A stretch of 62,330 nucleotides of DNA from Oscillospiraceae bacterium (GTDB taxonomy: Bacteria > Bacillota > Clostridia > Oscillospirales > CAG-272). The DNA lies in NCBI GenBank assembly GCA_015063645.1, contig SVTS01000006.1:1-62330 (forward strand). The letters are read 5' to 3'. This document shows, piece after piece, positions 7,853-17,256 of the stretch. Both the position numbers and the translations under genes were made by a program. The notes beneath the pieces are model-generated. The model was not told the origin of the DNA, made no database searches, and saw nothing but the letters and a program-made list of their open reading frames with translations. Position 1 is the first letter of the stretch; the number at the start of each line of letters is the position of its first letter.

Positions 7853-9079
7853 ATGAAAGCATACGAGCGGCTTCTGCGTTATGTGCGCATTCACACGGCA
7901 AGTGACGATCATTCGGATACCCATCCCAGCACTGCCCGTCAGTTTGATCTGGCAAAGATTCTGGCGGAAGAACTTACGGAGCTCGGCTGTCGGAATGTCC
8001 ATCTGGATGAACACTGTTATGTAATGGCGGAAATTCCCGCCAGCAGCGGATACGAAAATTGCCCGGCGATCGGATTCATCGCCCACATGGACACAATTCC
8101 CGGCTTCTCCGGGGAAAACGTACAGCCGCAGATCATAGAAAATTATGACGGCGGTGATGTTATTCTGGGACAGAGCGGTCTGGTTCTCTCTCCCGCCAGT
8201 TTTCCGCATCTTCCTTCTCTGCGCGGCAGAACGCTGATTACCACCGACGGAACCACGCTGCTGGGCGCGGACGACAAGGCAGGCATTGCCGAAATCATGA
8301 CGCTGTGCGAGCAGCTTATTTCCGGCGGAACTCCTCACGGGAAAATCTGCATCGGCTTTACGCCGGATGAGGAAATCGGCGCAGGCACGGACTGCTTTGA
8401 CGTGGAGGGATTCGGCGCACGTTTTGCCTACACGGTGGACGGCGGTGCGGAAGGCTCACTGGAGTATGAAAATTTCAATGCCGCCGCGGCACACATCGAC
8501 ATTCAGGGATTCAGTGTACATCCCGGCTCCGCCAAGGATACAATGATCAACGCCGCGCTTGTCGCGATGGAGATCAACTCCCTCCTGCCCGGCGCGGACA
8601 CACCCGAGCACACATCCGGATATGAGGGATTCTATCATCTGACGGATATGAGCGGCAATGTTTCCTCCGCTTCGCTGGACTACATTATCCGGGATCACGA
8701 TACGGATATGTTTGCTGCCCGCAAGAAAACGCTGGAACATATAATCAGACACGTCAACGAAAAATACGGTCCGGGTACAGCTGTGCTGACCATGCGGGAT
8801 CAGTACTGCAATATGCTGGAGATGGTACGTCCTCATTTCCATCTGATCGACGCTGCCAAAGAGGCGGTGGCACGGTGCGGTGTCGAATGCCTGGTTGAAC
8901 CGATCCGCGGCGGCACGGACGGCGCCATGCTCAGCTACAAGGGACTTCCCTGCCCCAATCTGGGCACGGGCGGCTATGCGTATCACGGTCCCTATGAGCA
9001 CATCACCGCGGAAGGCATGGACAAACAGGTGGATATTCTCCGGGAAATCGTGCAGATCTATGCACAGAAAAAAGATTGA
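7853..9079 (+). CDS. pepT: Peptidase T (tripeptide aminopeptidase)
   Basis: A 408-residue M20-family metallopeptidase that removes the N-terminal residue from tripeptides in the cytosol. It has the metal motif HMDTIPG (His78, Asp80), GADDKAGIAEI, the catalytic Glu in FTPDEEIG, and the C-terminal metal/substrate region RGGTDGAML and GGYAYHGPYEH. The length is that of known PepT proteins. The start has GGAGG upstream and a clear promoter. It heads a tightly spaced six-gene operon whose other members act on carbohydrates, an unusual company for a peptidase. It may process glycopeptide fragments. Confidence 0.93.
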   Translation: MKAYERLLRYVRIHTASDDHSDTHPSTARQFDLAKILAEELTELGCRNVHLDEHCYVMAEIPASSGYENCPAIGFIAHMDTIPGFSGENVQPQIIENYDGGDVILGQSGLVLSPASFPHLPSLRGRTLITTDGTTLLGADDKAGIAEIMTLCEQLISGGTPHGKICIGFTPDEEIGAGTDCFDVEGFGARFAYTVDGGAEGSLEYENFNAAAAHIDIQGFSVHPGSAKDTMINAALVAMEINSLLPGADTPEHTSGYEGFYHLTDMSGNVSSASLDYIIRDHDTDMFAARKKTLEHIIRHVNEKYGPGTAVLTMRDQYCNMLEMVRPHFHLIDAAKEAVARCGVECLVEPIRGGTDGAMLSYKGLPCPNLGTGGYAYHGPYEHITAEGMDKQVDILREIVQIYAQKKD

Positions 9080-9099
9080 CACTCAACAGGAGAACAGAT

Positions 9100-9324
9100 A
9101 TGAACCGACTGGATTATCAGATGCTGCTGGATGATATCATGAAAGAACTGTCCGCGCCGCGGGGCACATTTCAGGATATGTTCGGCAAAAAATCCGAGGA
9201 AGAACTGAAGGAAATCCGTTTTATCGCGGCGGTGGCTCTTTCTGCGGCAGACCGCTATTATGCCCGTCTGACGAAGATGGACTTTGCACTGCGGGAACGT
9301 GATGAGCATCCGCTGGAGAAGTGA
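9100..9324 (+). CDS. Small hypothetical protein
   Basis: 74 residues starting MNRLDYQML at the ATG at 9100, with AGGAGA upstream; the reading frame opens slightly earlier but without a ribosome site. The composition is charged and helical, without membrane segments, cysteine clusters or a signal peptide. It lies between pepT and a Gfo/Idh gene: its start is 20 bases after the pepT stop, and its stop is one base before the next ATG, so it is part of the operon. I do not recognise a family. Confidence 0.6.
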   Translation: MNRLDYQMLLDDIMKELSAPRGTFQDMFGKKSEEELKEIRFIAAVALSAADRYYARLTKMDFALRERDEHPLEK

Positions 9325-9325
9325 G

Positions 9326-10177
9326 ATGCTGAAAATCGGAATCGCGGATTATTATCTGGACAACTGGCACGCCAATTACTACCCCGGTTTTCTCAGGGAA
9401 GCGGCGGCAAAATTCGGCTATGATGCCGATATCGTCAGCGCCTATGCATTCTGCGACCGGGATGGGGGAATCAGCACGGACGAATGGTGCCGCATCAATC
9501 GTGTGCGGCGTGCTGCATCCATGAAAGAAATGCTTGCGGAAGCGGATGCGGTGATGGTTCTCGCCGCGGACAACGCAGCATGGCATCCGGATGTATGCCG
9601 CCTGCCGCTTTCCTCGGGAAAACCCGTTTTTGTGGACAAAACATTTGCCCCTTCCCCCGATGCGGGCAGAGAGATGTTTGCCCTTGCCGCCCGTCACGGC
9701 ACGCCGGTATTCTCCTCCTCCGCACAGAGATACTGTCAGAGCATTCTGGATTACAGGAAGCGGCATCCAAATCCGCCGCGTTTTATGTCCACGGTAGGTC
9801 CGCATGATCTGGACAACTATGCGGTGCATCAGTTTGAACCGATCGTTGCCCTGATGGGATGCGGTGTGCGGCGGATAAAATGCTTTACTGCCGGGGATGC
9901 GGTCACCGTTATTCTGATGGAATACGGCGACGGTCGGATGGCAAGTTTTACCCAGACACCGAATCCCTATGCGGAATTCAACTTTATGGTTTCCGACGGA
10001 ACAAGGGGCGAGCGTCTGGACAGCAGTGACTATTACCTCAACACCATGCGTGTTATTCTGGAATTCTTCCGCACGGGCATCCCGCCTGTTGCCATGGAGG
10101 AAACCATGGAAATTCTGCGGCTGATCGATGCGGCAAAGCGCGGACGGCTTATGCCCGATCAGTGGATTGAATTGTGA
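9326..10177 (+). CDS. Gfo/Idh/MocA-family oxidoreductase (diverged)
   Basis: 283 residues. It begins MLKIGIADYYLDNWHANYY. The region VMVLAADNAAWHPDVC followed by SGKPVFVDKTFAPS is the family's GKxVfvEKP segment, where the catalytic Lys usually sits; Lys is retained in VDKTF. The first glycine loop (GxGxxG) is not recognisable, so nucleotide binding is uncertain. The family oxidises or epimerises sugars with NAD(P). The start at 9326 has GGAG eight bases upstream. It precedes a ThuA-like gene, a pairing common in sugar-degradation clusters. Confidence 0.75.
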   Translation: MLKIGIADYYLDNWHANYYPGFLREAAAKFGYDADIVSAYAFCDRDGGISTDEWCRINRVRRAASMKEMLAEADAVMVLAADNAAWHPDVCRLPLSSGKPVFVDKTFAPSPDAGREMFALAARHGTPVFSSSAQRYCQSILDYRKRHPNPPRFMSTVGPHDLDNYAVHQFEPIVALMGCGVRRIKCFTAGDAVTVILMEYGDGRMASFTQTPNPYAEFNFMVSDGTRGERLDSSDYYLNTMRVILEFFRTGIPPVAMEETMEILRLIDAAKRGRLMPDQWIEL

Positions 10178-10188
10178 GGAATGAAAGT

Positions 10189-11004
10189 ATGGAAAAGATC
10201 AAACTGCATTATCTGGTGGGCGATGTGCACACCGGCGGTCACGATGTTCAGCGGGTAGCGAAAAACAACCGGATCCTGCTGGAAAAAGCGGGAGCATTCG
10301 ACATCACCATGGTCTGTGATGACACGCGGATCGGTGACTGTACATTTGACGCCTATTTTGCTTCCGATGCCATGGAGAAAGCGGAAGTATTTGTCTTCAA
10401 CTGCGGCAATTACCGTTTCAACTGCCCGGATGAACAACACCGGCTGGAAAATGCCGTAAAGAACGGCGCGGGATTTGTATTCCTGCACGGGGATCAGCCC
10501 TGCTACTGGTCTGCCGCTGGCAGTGCACGGTGGGATGAGGTAGAGAAAATGGCGGGACTCATGTGGCGTGAACCCACTTCCCACGGAGATTATGCGAACG
10601 CTCACGTCACGATCCGTCTGCCCGATCATCCGATCACCCGGGGACTGTCTGATTTCGACACAAAAGATGAAGTGTTCTGCGGATGCGTCAACTGTCACGG
10701 CGTTTCGCTGACCACTCTTGCAACGGCGTATTCCGATCCGGAAGTGCACTCACGTCACGGGCATCCCGGTACCGGGCAGGATGAGCCTATCGCGGTAACC
10801 GGGCAGTACGGCAGGGGGCGTACATTCAACTTCCTTCTCGGGCATGTATGGCCGTTCTACACAGGTCACGGTCTGGGAGAAAACACCATGCTGAGTTATG
10901 CTCCCAGACAGGTCCGGATCATGTTTGTCCGCGCCTGCGAATGGGTTGTCACCGGGAATACGGTCCGCACATCAGATTTTGACGGAGAAGCAATTCTGCA
11001 TTAA
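10189..11004 (+). CDS. ThuA-like domain protein
   Basis: A 271-residue glutamine amidotransferase-fold protein of the ThuA family (trehalose utilisation, disaccharide keto-derivative handling). Seen: VFVFNCGNYRF, GAGFVFLHGDQPCYW at the nucleophile-elbow position, HPITRGLSDFDTKDE, and GRGRTFNFLLGHVWPFY, all typical ThuA segments. The ATG at 10189 is preferred over an in-frame GTG at 10174 because GAGGA lies eight bases before it. Neighbouring Gfo/Idh and glycoside hydrolase genes support a role in processing oxidised sugars; the activity of this family is poorly defined. Confidence 0.82.
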   Translation: MEKIKLHYLVGDVHTGGHDVQRVAKNNRILLEKAGAFDITMVCDDTRIGDCTFDAYFASDAMEKAEVFVFNCGNYRFNCPDEQHRLENAVKNGAGFVFLHGDQPCYWSAAGSARWDEVEKMAGLMWREPTSHGDYANAHVTIRLPDHPITRGLSDFDTKDEVFCGCVNCHGVSLTTLATAYSDPEVHSRHGHPGTGQDEPIAVTGQYGRGRTFNFLLGHVWPFYTGHGLGENTMLSYAPRQVRIMFVRACEWVVTGNTVRTSDFDGEAILH

Positions 11005-11024
11005 CAATTTACAGGAGGATCATC

Positions 11025-14000
11025 ATGCACTCCATCGTGTTCAAAAATTGCGAGAACAGCTGGAAGAACGCTTTGCCTCTGGGTAACGGCTGTTTCGGCG
11101 CTATGGCGTTCTGGCAGGACGGATCTCTGTCCCTTCCGCTGAATCACTATGAAGTCTACTACAATATCAGTTCCGCCGTCCTGCCGGAGGACAAGCTGAA
11201 AGCCACGTCCACCTCTGCGGATCCGGGCGGCGTGCATCGATCCTATCGGGAGCGTGCCGACCGCAATCAGCCAAAGGACGGCGAGCCGTTCTACTATTAC
11301 CGGATGAACAAGCCCGATCCCGTCGGCTACGCCACAAGGGAAACCGTCGGCAGTTATCCCTCAACGGGGGAAATGCGCTTTGAAATGTCTTCAGCCCTGC
11401 AGGATGAATCTTCCCTGCTGGCGCTGGATCTGGCGGACGCCTCAGTCCGTCTGGATATCGGCGGCAAGTTGAGAGTGGAAAGCTATATTGCCCGCAAGGA
11501 TGTCAGCGTTACCCATATCCATCAGTCCGAGCGTGGTCTTCTGCCAAAAATCTACATGGAATATCCTGCGGCGCGGGACAGAGACTATCCGGATGTTGCT
11601 GTCATGCAGATCGACGGGCACACCTTCGCCTGGACAGCAGAGATGATGCTCAGCGGTACGAAGCCGTTCCGTTTTGCCGGAATAATCCGGCTGTGCGGCG
11701 CATCGGGATCACTTGAGAAAAACGCCATTACGCTCAGTGATGCCGGAGAAGATTTCACCGTACTCTGCACCGTGCTGACTGAGTGGCGGTATGCGGATCC
11801 TCTTGCAGACGGCATCCGTCTGGCGGATGAATACGAAAAATCCCTCGAGACACTCCGCAAAGAGCACCGCGCATACTGGAGCGAATTTTTCAGCCGTTCC
11901 CGTATTTCCCTGCCGGATAAATTTCTGGAGCGGGTATATTACATCAATCAGTACGCGCTGGATTGCTCCAGCGGCAAAGACGGCGTAATGAAGCATCACG
12001 CCTGCGGGCTGAACGGACTGTGGGATATCCGTCATCCCAATCTGTGGGGCAGCATGTGGTACTGGGATGTAAACATTCAGGCGGCGTTCGCTGGCGTATT
12101 CTCCTCAAACCGGCTGGATCTGGGCAAGGTTTTCTCCGACGGTCTGCTCACATACACGGGACTGGCGGAAAAATTTGCGAAAAACACCCACGGAATGTCC
12201 GGCGCGGCGCTGGATTATCCCTACACGGATTACTACTGCGTCTGGCCGTGGTGCGCACAGTATCTTTGGGCTCAGTATGAGTATTCACAGGACAGGGAAT
12301 ATCTGAAAAACGAAGCCTATCCTCTGTTCAGAAAGCTTTGCCTCTTTGCGCTGGATCTGTTTGAGTATGATGAATCACGCGGGGAATATGTGGTTTATCC
12401 GGACATCTCCCCTGAGCAGGGACCGCTGGCACACAACACGGTTATTACCGTATCCAGTGTCAAATACATGCTGAAATTCACGCTGGAAGCGGCAGAAATT
12501 CTGGGCGATACCAGCAGTTTTGTGGATGATTGCCGCCGGCTGTATGAGGGTCTGCCCGCATATCCCACCGTCACGGATGACTACGGAACGCGGCTGCTTG
12601 ATTCGGAGGACGCGCCCGCCAATCTGTGGATCCGTCATCCCAGTATGCTGATGCCGGTATTCCCCACGGGCGAGATTGATCTGACATCCTCCCCCGAGAT
12701 GATCGACATCGCTCGGAACACAATCACTTTTCTGGAGGAGCACTGCGAGATCGGTGTGTTCCAGGTAAGCTGGCTTGCCGCCGCGGCCGCGCGTCTCGGC
12801 AACGGTCAGAAAGCGCTCCGGCTCCTCTATGAGATGGGCATGGATCACCTTCTCCGCTCCAACGGTCTTGCTGCGGAGGAGAACGAGCGGTTCATGAACT
12901 ACTGTCTGATCATGCGCCAGCCGCTGTATTATCCCTGCATGATGGAATTCACCGGTGAAATGCTTGCCGCTGTGAACGAAATGCTTCTGCAGTCCCACGG
13001 CGGTCTGATCCGTCTCTTCCCAGCCATGCCGGACGGCGATCCCGAATATGACCGTATGATCCGTCACGGCTATTCCCTGCATGAATACGATGACCGCTGC
13101 AATCACTATCCCGCATGGACGGATGTACGTTTTGACCGTATGCTTGCACGCGGTGCCTTTGAGGTAAGCGCGGAACTGAAAGATGCCCGGATCAGCTGGG
13201 CAAAGATTACCAGCCGAGTAGGCGGAACGGTGCGTATCACCTCCCCCTATTCACTGGACGAAGCCGTCGTATTCTGCGGTGATACTGCGGTAGAGTGCAC
13301 GCTTACGGACAACATTCTCTCTTTTGAGACGGAAGCAGGCTGCAGCTATGAAATCCGCTGCGCGGGCATTCCCACGGAATATACAGATACCAGCAATGAG
13401 CGTGACGTACTGACGCATCTGGCATACACCAAGCGTCGGGTCTATATCGGTGAAAACGAAGAAACAGAATATGAGAAAAAGCTCGACAGCTTTATCCGCG
13501 ACTGGTATCTGGGCAATGTACGGCTGGAGAATCATACCGTATACAAATTCGACTTCGGCGGAACGGAGGAAAAGGACTACAGCCAAATGCTGTTCCGGCA
13601 GGGATTTGCCGCTGAAGAGATGCTCGTCAAGGCGATGAAATTCCTCCGTCCGTCAACGGATGCGTTTACAGTCCGGCGCGGCTACGGATTTGACAGCGCA
13701 GATAATCTGAAGAACGTCGACCGCGGCGCACCGGATGCACTGCGGCAGGATTTTGCGGAAGGTGATGCACCGGCGGAATTCCTGATCGAAGTTCCCCGCG
13801 GACAGTACGAACTGCTGGTTATCTCCGGCGATGAGAAGGAGGACAGCGTTACCGCACTGGAAGCTGTCGGCGGACGGAGCTGCGGCGGCAATGTAGTCAA
13901 AGCCGGCACATGGCAGTGCGAGCTGATCCCCGTGATCCATGAACGGGACGGCATGATCACCCTGCGTCTGTCCACAAAACCCGGATACAAATGGAAGCTG

Positions 14001-14036
14001 AACGCCATTCTGATGAACATGGTCAAGCAATTCTGA
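11025..14036 (+). CDS. GH95-like glycoside hydrolase (alpha-L-fucosidase/galactosidase type)
   Basis: A 1003-residue protein. The N-terminal beta domain opens with SWKNALPLGNGCFGAMAF and LPLNHYEVYYN, the hallmark of GH95 enzymes that remove alpha-L-fucose or alpha-L-galactose. The middle (about 290-690) is an (alpha/alpha)6 barrel with GLNGLWDIRHPNLWGSMWYW and the acid region EENERFMNY. A further 270 or so residues at the C-terminus, outside the usual GH95 plan, look like extra beta domains. No signal peptide, so probably cytoplasmic. AGGAGG precedes the ATG. It is the main glycosidase of the operon. Confidence 0.75.
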   Translation: MHSIVFKNCENSWKNALPLGNGCFGAMAFWQDGSLSLPLNHYEVYYNISSAVLPEDKLKATSTSADPGGVHRSYRERADRNQPKDGEPFYYYRMNKPDPVGYATRETVGSYPSTGEMRFEMSSALQDESSLLALDLADASVRLDIGGKLRVESYIARKDVSVTHIHQSERGLLPKIYMEYPAARDRDYPDVAVMQIDGHTFAWTAEMMLSGTKPFRFAGIIRLCGASGSLEKNAITLSDAGEDFTVLCTVLTEWRYADPLADGIRLADEYEKSLETLRKEHRAYWSEFFSRSRISLPDKFLERVYYINQYALDCSSGKDGVMKHHACGLNGLWDIRHPNLWGSMWYWDVNIQAAFAGVFSSNRLDLGKVFSDGLLTYTGLAEKFAKNTHGMSGAALDYPYTDYYCVWPWCAQYLWAQYEYSQDREYLKNEAYPLFRKLCLFALDLFEYDESRGEYVVYPDISPEQGPLAHNTVITVSSVKYMLKFTLEAAEILGDTSSFVDDCRRLYEGLPAYPTVTDDYGTRLLDSEDAPANLWIRHPSMLMPVFPTGEIDLTSSPEMIDIARNTITFLEEHCEIGVFQVSWLAAAAARLGNGQKALRLLYEMGMDHLLRSNGLAAEENERFMNYCLIMRQPLYYPCMMEFTGEMLAAVNEMLLQSHGGLIRLFPAMPDGDPEYDRMIRHGYSLHEYDDRCNHYPAWTDVRFDRMLARGAFEVSAELKDARISWAKITSRVGGTVRITSPYSLDEAVVFCGDTAVECTLTDNILSFETEAGCSYEIRCAGIPTEYTDTSNERDVLTHLAYTKRRVYIGENEETEYEKKLDSFIRDWYLGNVRLENHTVYKFDFGGTEEKDYSQMLFRQGFAAEEMLVKAMKFLRPSTDAFTVRRGYGFDSADNLKNVDRGAPDALRQDFAEGDAPAEFLIEVPRGQYELLVISGDEKEDSVTALEAVGGRSCGGNVVKAGTWQCELIPVIHERDGMITLRLSTKPGYKWKLNAILMNMVKQF

Positions 14037-14055
14037 TATCAAATGGGAGGAAAAC

Positions 14056-15156
14056 ATGAAAATTCTGGAATTTGCCTTTCCCGCTGACTGCGTCATGCTG
14101 ACGGACGCCGCGGGAAAACGAATCGGAGATTCTCTGCAAATCACCTGCATTATCCATGCGGATCCGGGACGGAAGCTGGAACTGAACGGCATCCCCTGCG
14201 TTCCCTCCGGAAACAAATACACGGTGAAAGCGCTTCTGACAGAACAGAAAAACACACTCAACGTGCGTGATACGGAAACAGAAGAATGCGTCTCCATCAC
14301 CGTATATTATCTGAAAAATGCACATAAGAAATACCGTTTTTCCCTGGACGACAACATCTGGTTCCTGCAGAATCTGGCAAAGAACAAAGATGTATACACC
14401 TCCGTTTTCGAGGATCCCTATCTGACGCTTCTGAAAACGATGCATGACCGCTACGGGACAAAATTCCATCTGAACATCTATTACGAATGTCCTGAATTCG
14501 GAGGCTTCAATCTGACGGAAATGCCGGAGCGATTCAAAGACGAATGGCGCGGCAATGCGGACTGGCTCCGCTTCTCCTTCCATGCCAACGCCAATCTGCC
14601 GGACCGTCCTTATGCATATGCGGATTACGCGCAGACAAAATTCGAGTATGAACGCGTTGCGGAGCAAATTCTCCGTTTTGCAGGAGAGGAAGCGTTTGCC
14701 GATTCCGTGACCACGATTCACTGGGGGGACGCCACCGTGGATGCGGTTCGCGCCGTGCGTTCCTGCGGCATCCGTGCCATGGTCGGTTCCTTCCGCTGGG
14801 CGGATCCCAAGGGTGTTTCTATCAGGTATCATCTGAACGCCGAGCAGTGCGCACTGATGAATATTTACGGATTCTACTACGACCGGGCAGAGGATATGGT
14901 CTTCTTTAAATACGGCGGCGGCAGTACCCAGCACGGCACGCTCTCCGGACTGCATGACAGTTATGATCTGTTCTGTACCCAGCATCCGCTGTACACATTC
15001 CGGGAGTTCTGTGTCCATGAGCAGTATTTCTATCCGCATTACTCTGCGTACATGCCGGATTACTATGAGCGCTTTGATACCGCCATCCGCTGGGCTGTGG
15101 AACACGGCTACCAGCCGGCGTTCGTCTCGGAAATCATTGATTTTGACAAGCTGTAA
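14056..15156 (+). CDS. Polysaccharide deacetylase-like protein
   Basis: 366 residues. About the first 90 form a beta-rich domain. The rest resembles an NodB-like barrel seen in uncharacterised proteins: YRFSLDDNIWFLQNLA in place of the usual TFDDG, RFSFHANANLPDRPYA, IHWGDATVDAVRAVRSCGIR (close to the family's GYxhP/aGir segments), and a final AFVSEIIDF. The canonical zinc triad is not obvious, so the activity may differ from de-N-acetylation. Last gene of the pepT operon, 19 bases after the GH95-like gene, followed by a terminator. Confidence 0.55.
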   Translation: MKILEFAFPADCVMLTDAAGKRIGDSLQITCIIHADPGRKLELNGIPCVPSGNKYTVKALLTEQKNTLNVRDTETEECVSITVYYLKNAHKKYRFSLDDNIWFLQNLAKNKDVYTSVFEDPYLTLLKTMHDRYGTKFHLNIYYECPEFGGFNLTEMPERFKDEWRGNADWLRFSFHANANLPDRPYAYADYAQTKFEYERVAEQILRFAGEEAFADSVTTIHWGDATVDAVRAVRSCGIRAMVGSFRWADPKGVSIRYHLNAEQCALMNIYGFYYDRAEDMVFFKYGGGSTQHGTLSGLHDSYDLFCTQHPLYTFREFCVHEQYFYPHYSAYMPDYYERFDTAIRWAVEHGYQPAFVSEIIDFDKL

Positions 15157-15160
15157 TCAT

Positions 15161-15201
15161 CCGAAACCGGGAACCGTCTTTTTGCGGATCCCGGTTTTCG
15201 G
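15161..15201 (+). terminator. Terminator of the pepT operon
   Basis: CCGAAACCGGGA (15161-15172) pairs with TCCCGGTTTTCGG starting at 15189, with one bulged T. It begins four bases after the stop of the last gene. Confidence 0.6.
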
Positions 15202-15312
15202 CGTACTGAAAAATGGGCGCTGACGGCTCTGCTTCAGTTTTCTGTTTTGTTTGTGGTGTTCAGGCGGTTCAAGAAGCAGCTCAAGGCAGAGCAGGCGTTT
15301 GATTGCATACAT

Positions 15313-15349
15313 AAAGGACGGTTCAGCCCATCAGGCTGAACCGTCCTTT
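15313..15349. terminator. 16-bp perfect hairpin
   Basis: Arms 15313-15328 and 15334-15349 are perfectly complementary with a 5-nt loop. It sits 22 bases beyond the 3' end of the minus-strand gene at 15372 and probably ends it. The remaining sequence 15202-15312 shows nothing recognisable. Confidence 0.7.
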
Positions 15350-15371
15350 GGTTTCAAACGGAAAATTTATA

Positions 15372-16226
15372 TTACCTGGCGCCGTTCGTCTCTGCGTCCC
15401 ATTCGTTGAACAGTTCCGCATTCTCTCTCGCCTGATTGCTGTCGCGCTGGAATACACCGACCGTAGCGAAATCATCCGGCTTCAGCGCGGTGAATACTTC
15501 GTTGTACGCACCCTTGATCAGCTGCTTCTTCTGCTCGGGAGTGGCTTTCAAAAACATCTGACCGCCTGCAAAAATCTTAAACGCGATAATGGGCTTCGTC
15601 ACCTTCTTCAGACAGTCCAGCATCACCGGACGGTCTTCGGGATAGAATACCAGATTGGATTTCGTTTTGCCCGTGATAAAGCCGCTGGGCTCACCCTCGC
15701 GGTTGCGGCGGGCATTCTGCATGCATGCCATATAGAAATCCACTTCCCAGCCCTCGCGCTCACTCTTCTCGATCACGTCGGGGCGGTGGGTACCAAGACC
15801 TACAGGAATACCCATGGTATGGTATTTCTTGAGCATTGCATGGATCTGATCGCACTGACCGCGCTCGTACAGATTATCCGTAGTGGTTCCCTGATGGTAG
15901 ATACCGATAGTATTCAGCGTCATCATGGCACGGATGCTTACGTCCTGATTCATTGCCATAAACGGCTGGAAAATGTACTGCATTTTGCCGCCCTCGCGCT
16001 CATATTCCTGCAGCAGACGGATAATATAGGGATCCGCCAGAGGTGTCATAGTATTATAGCCGCAGCTCTCCAACTCAAAGAGAGTTTCCTTGATCTTTTC
16101 AGCGGTATAGAACTGAACCATTTCCCTGCCGGGGGTAACGTCTTCAATATAGGAATGTCCATTAAACGGATTATCGCCGATAGCCAGCTTGGTGACGGAT
16201 TTTCCGAAAAAATTGACGGTTCTCAT
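15372..16226 (-). CDS. Conserved protein of unknown function, probable TIM barrel
   Basis: 284 residues starting MRTVNFFGKSVTKLAIGDN, with AGGAG before the ATG at 16226. Segments such as LAIGDNPFNGHSYIE, CGYNTMTPLADPYI, GIPVGLGTHRPDVI, MACMQNARR and ITKPIIAFKIFAGGQM-like stretches suggest an alternating beta/alpha barrel acting on a small molecule, but no catalytic signature is definite. It is divergent from an AraC gene, and two 9-bp direct repeats lie upstream of its weak promoter, so it is probably that regulator's target. An aldolase- or aldo/keto-reductase-like role is a guess. Confidence 0.6.
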   Translation of the reverse strand: MRTVNFFGKSVTKLAIGDNPFNGHSYIEDVTPGREMVQFYTAEKIKETLFELESCGYNTMTPLADPYIIRLLQEYEREGGKMQYIFQPFMAMNQDVSIRAMMTLNTIGIYHQGTTTDNLYERGQCDQIHAMLKKYHTMGIPVGLGTHRPDVIEKSEREGWEVDFYMACMQNARRNREGEPSGFITGKTKSNLVFYPEDRPVMLDCLKKVTKPIIAFKIFAGGQMFLKATPEQKKQLIKGAYNEVFTALKPDDFATVGVFQRDSNQARENAELFNEWDAETNGAR

Positions 16227-16260
16227 AAAATTCTCCTCAGTATAGGTATAATGTATATTT

Positions 16261-16368
16261 ATTATAAATCCCCTCAGGAAAAGAGACAAGAAAATCTGTA
16301 GCAAATTGTAGCAAAAAGAAGCAGTTGTGCTCCTGCATCTTGACATCCTGGGAATTTCGCGGTATACT
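16261..16368. promoter_or_regulatory. Divergent control region with TGTAGCAAA tandem repeat
   Basis: Plus strand: TTGACA (16340-16345), 17 bp, TATACT (16363-16368), driving the AraC gene. Minus strand: TATAAT (16261-16266) with a poor -35. TGTAGCAAA is repeated at 16297-16305 and 16307-16315, one helical turn apart and just upstream of the minus-strand -35 position, a likely activator site. Confidence 0.6.
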
Positions 16369-16401
16369 GAATGCATCGGAAGCGGGAAAGGGGGCAATGC
16401 C

Positions 16402-17223
16402 GTGCAGATCGTAAAGGAAGAGACCAATGTGCAGATCTGCTGTCATGTACAGGACAGTTTTTCAACCACGCACACGTTTCACTGGCATGAGAATTATGAG
16501 ATCTGCCAGGTAGTACAGGGATCATGCCGTTTTCTCGTGGACGGCGTACTGATCGAAGCGGATGCCGGGGATATTGTAACGATCAGCGAACACACCGTAC
16601 ACCGGTTTCTGGTTGAGCATGACGGCATATTTGTGCGTATCCTGCAGTTTCCCCTTCACGTCCTTCTGCATTCCGCTTTTGCCGTGCAGCCGCTGCGGAT
16701 GCACATTCCAGCCGGCGAAATCGCGTCTGTCAGCGGTCTGGGAGAACGTCTGGAAACGCTTTTCTCCCTTATGGAGCAGGAAGGCACGCTGCATCACGGC
16801 TGCGAGAATGCTTATCTGAACGCCCTTGCGTCCTCGGTATATTTTCTGCTTATGCGGCATTTTGCCGACACCTCCGACAACGGAGGAAAAAGCAAGGAAC
16901 GGATGGAGTTTTTCCGCATTGTGGAATACTGCAACAGCCATTACACCGAAGATATCAATGCCTCTTCCCTCGCCGAAAAACTGTATCTCACCCGCGGACA
17001 TCTGAGCGGTGTATTCTCCCGGTACGCCGGCATGAGCGTAAACGATTATCTGAACACGCTCAGGATCAAGCACGCCAATGATCTGCTTCACCGTGGCTGC
17101 AGTATTACGCAGGCAGCACTGGAGAGCGGATTCCAGAGCATCCGCACATTCAACAACGTATACAAAAAAGTAATGGGTTCCACTCCCAGTGAATATCTGC
17201 ACAGGGATCATTCCGCAAACTGA
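16402..17223 (+). CDS. AraC-family regulator with N-terminal cupin
   Basis: 273 residues. The cupin part holds HTFHWHENYEICQVVQGSC and EADAGDIVTISEHTVHRF. The last 100 residues are the AraC double helix-turn-helix: LAEKLYLTRGHLSGVFSRY in the first motif and ALESGFQSIRTFNNVYKKV in the second. The GTG at 16402 is used as the start because AAAGGGGG lies ten bases before it and the consensus promoter's start site must lie near 16375. It is divergent from the unknown gene at 15372-16226, its probable target. It converges with GH2. Confidence 0.88.
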   Translation: MQIVKEETNVQICCHVQDSFSTTHTFHWHENYEICQVVQGSCRFLVDGVLIEADAGDIVTISEHTVHRFLVEHDGIFVRILQFPLHVLLHSAFAVQPLRMHIPAGEIASVSGLGERLETLFSLMEQEGTLHHGCENAYLNALASSVYFLLMRHFADTSDNGGKSKERMEFFRIVEYCNSHYTEDINASSLAEKLYLTRGHLSGVFSRYAGMSVNDYLNTLRIKHANDLLHRGCSITQAALESGFQSIRTFNNVYKKVMGSTPSEYLHRDHSAN

Positions 17224-17228
17224 AATCG

Positions 17229-17253
17229 CTGTGCCGGCTGCTTGCCGGCACAG
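17229..17253. terminator. Bidirectional terminator
   Basis: A 10-bp perfect stem (17229-17238/17244-17253), with T-rich sequence after it on the plus strand, between the convergent AraC and GH2 genes. Confidence 0.8.
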
Positions 17254-17256
17254 TTT

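Noticed and set aside
7658-8338. Upstream extension of the 2-hydroxyacid dehydrogenase frame
   Set aside because: It would run antisense into pepT and through the promoter; GGAGG supports the start at 7657.
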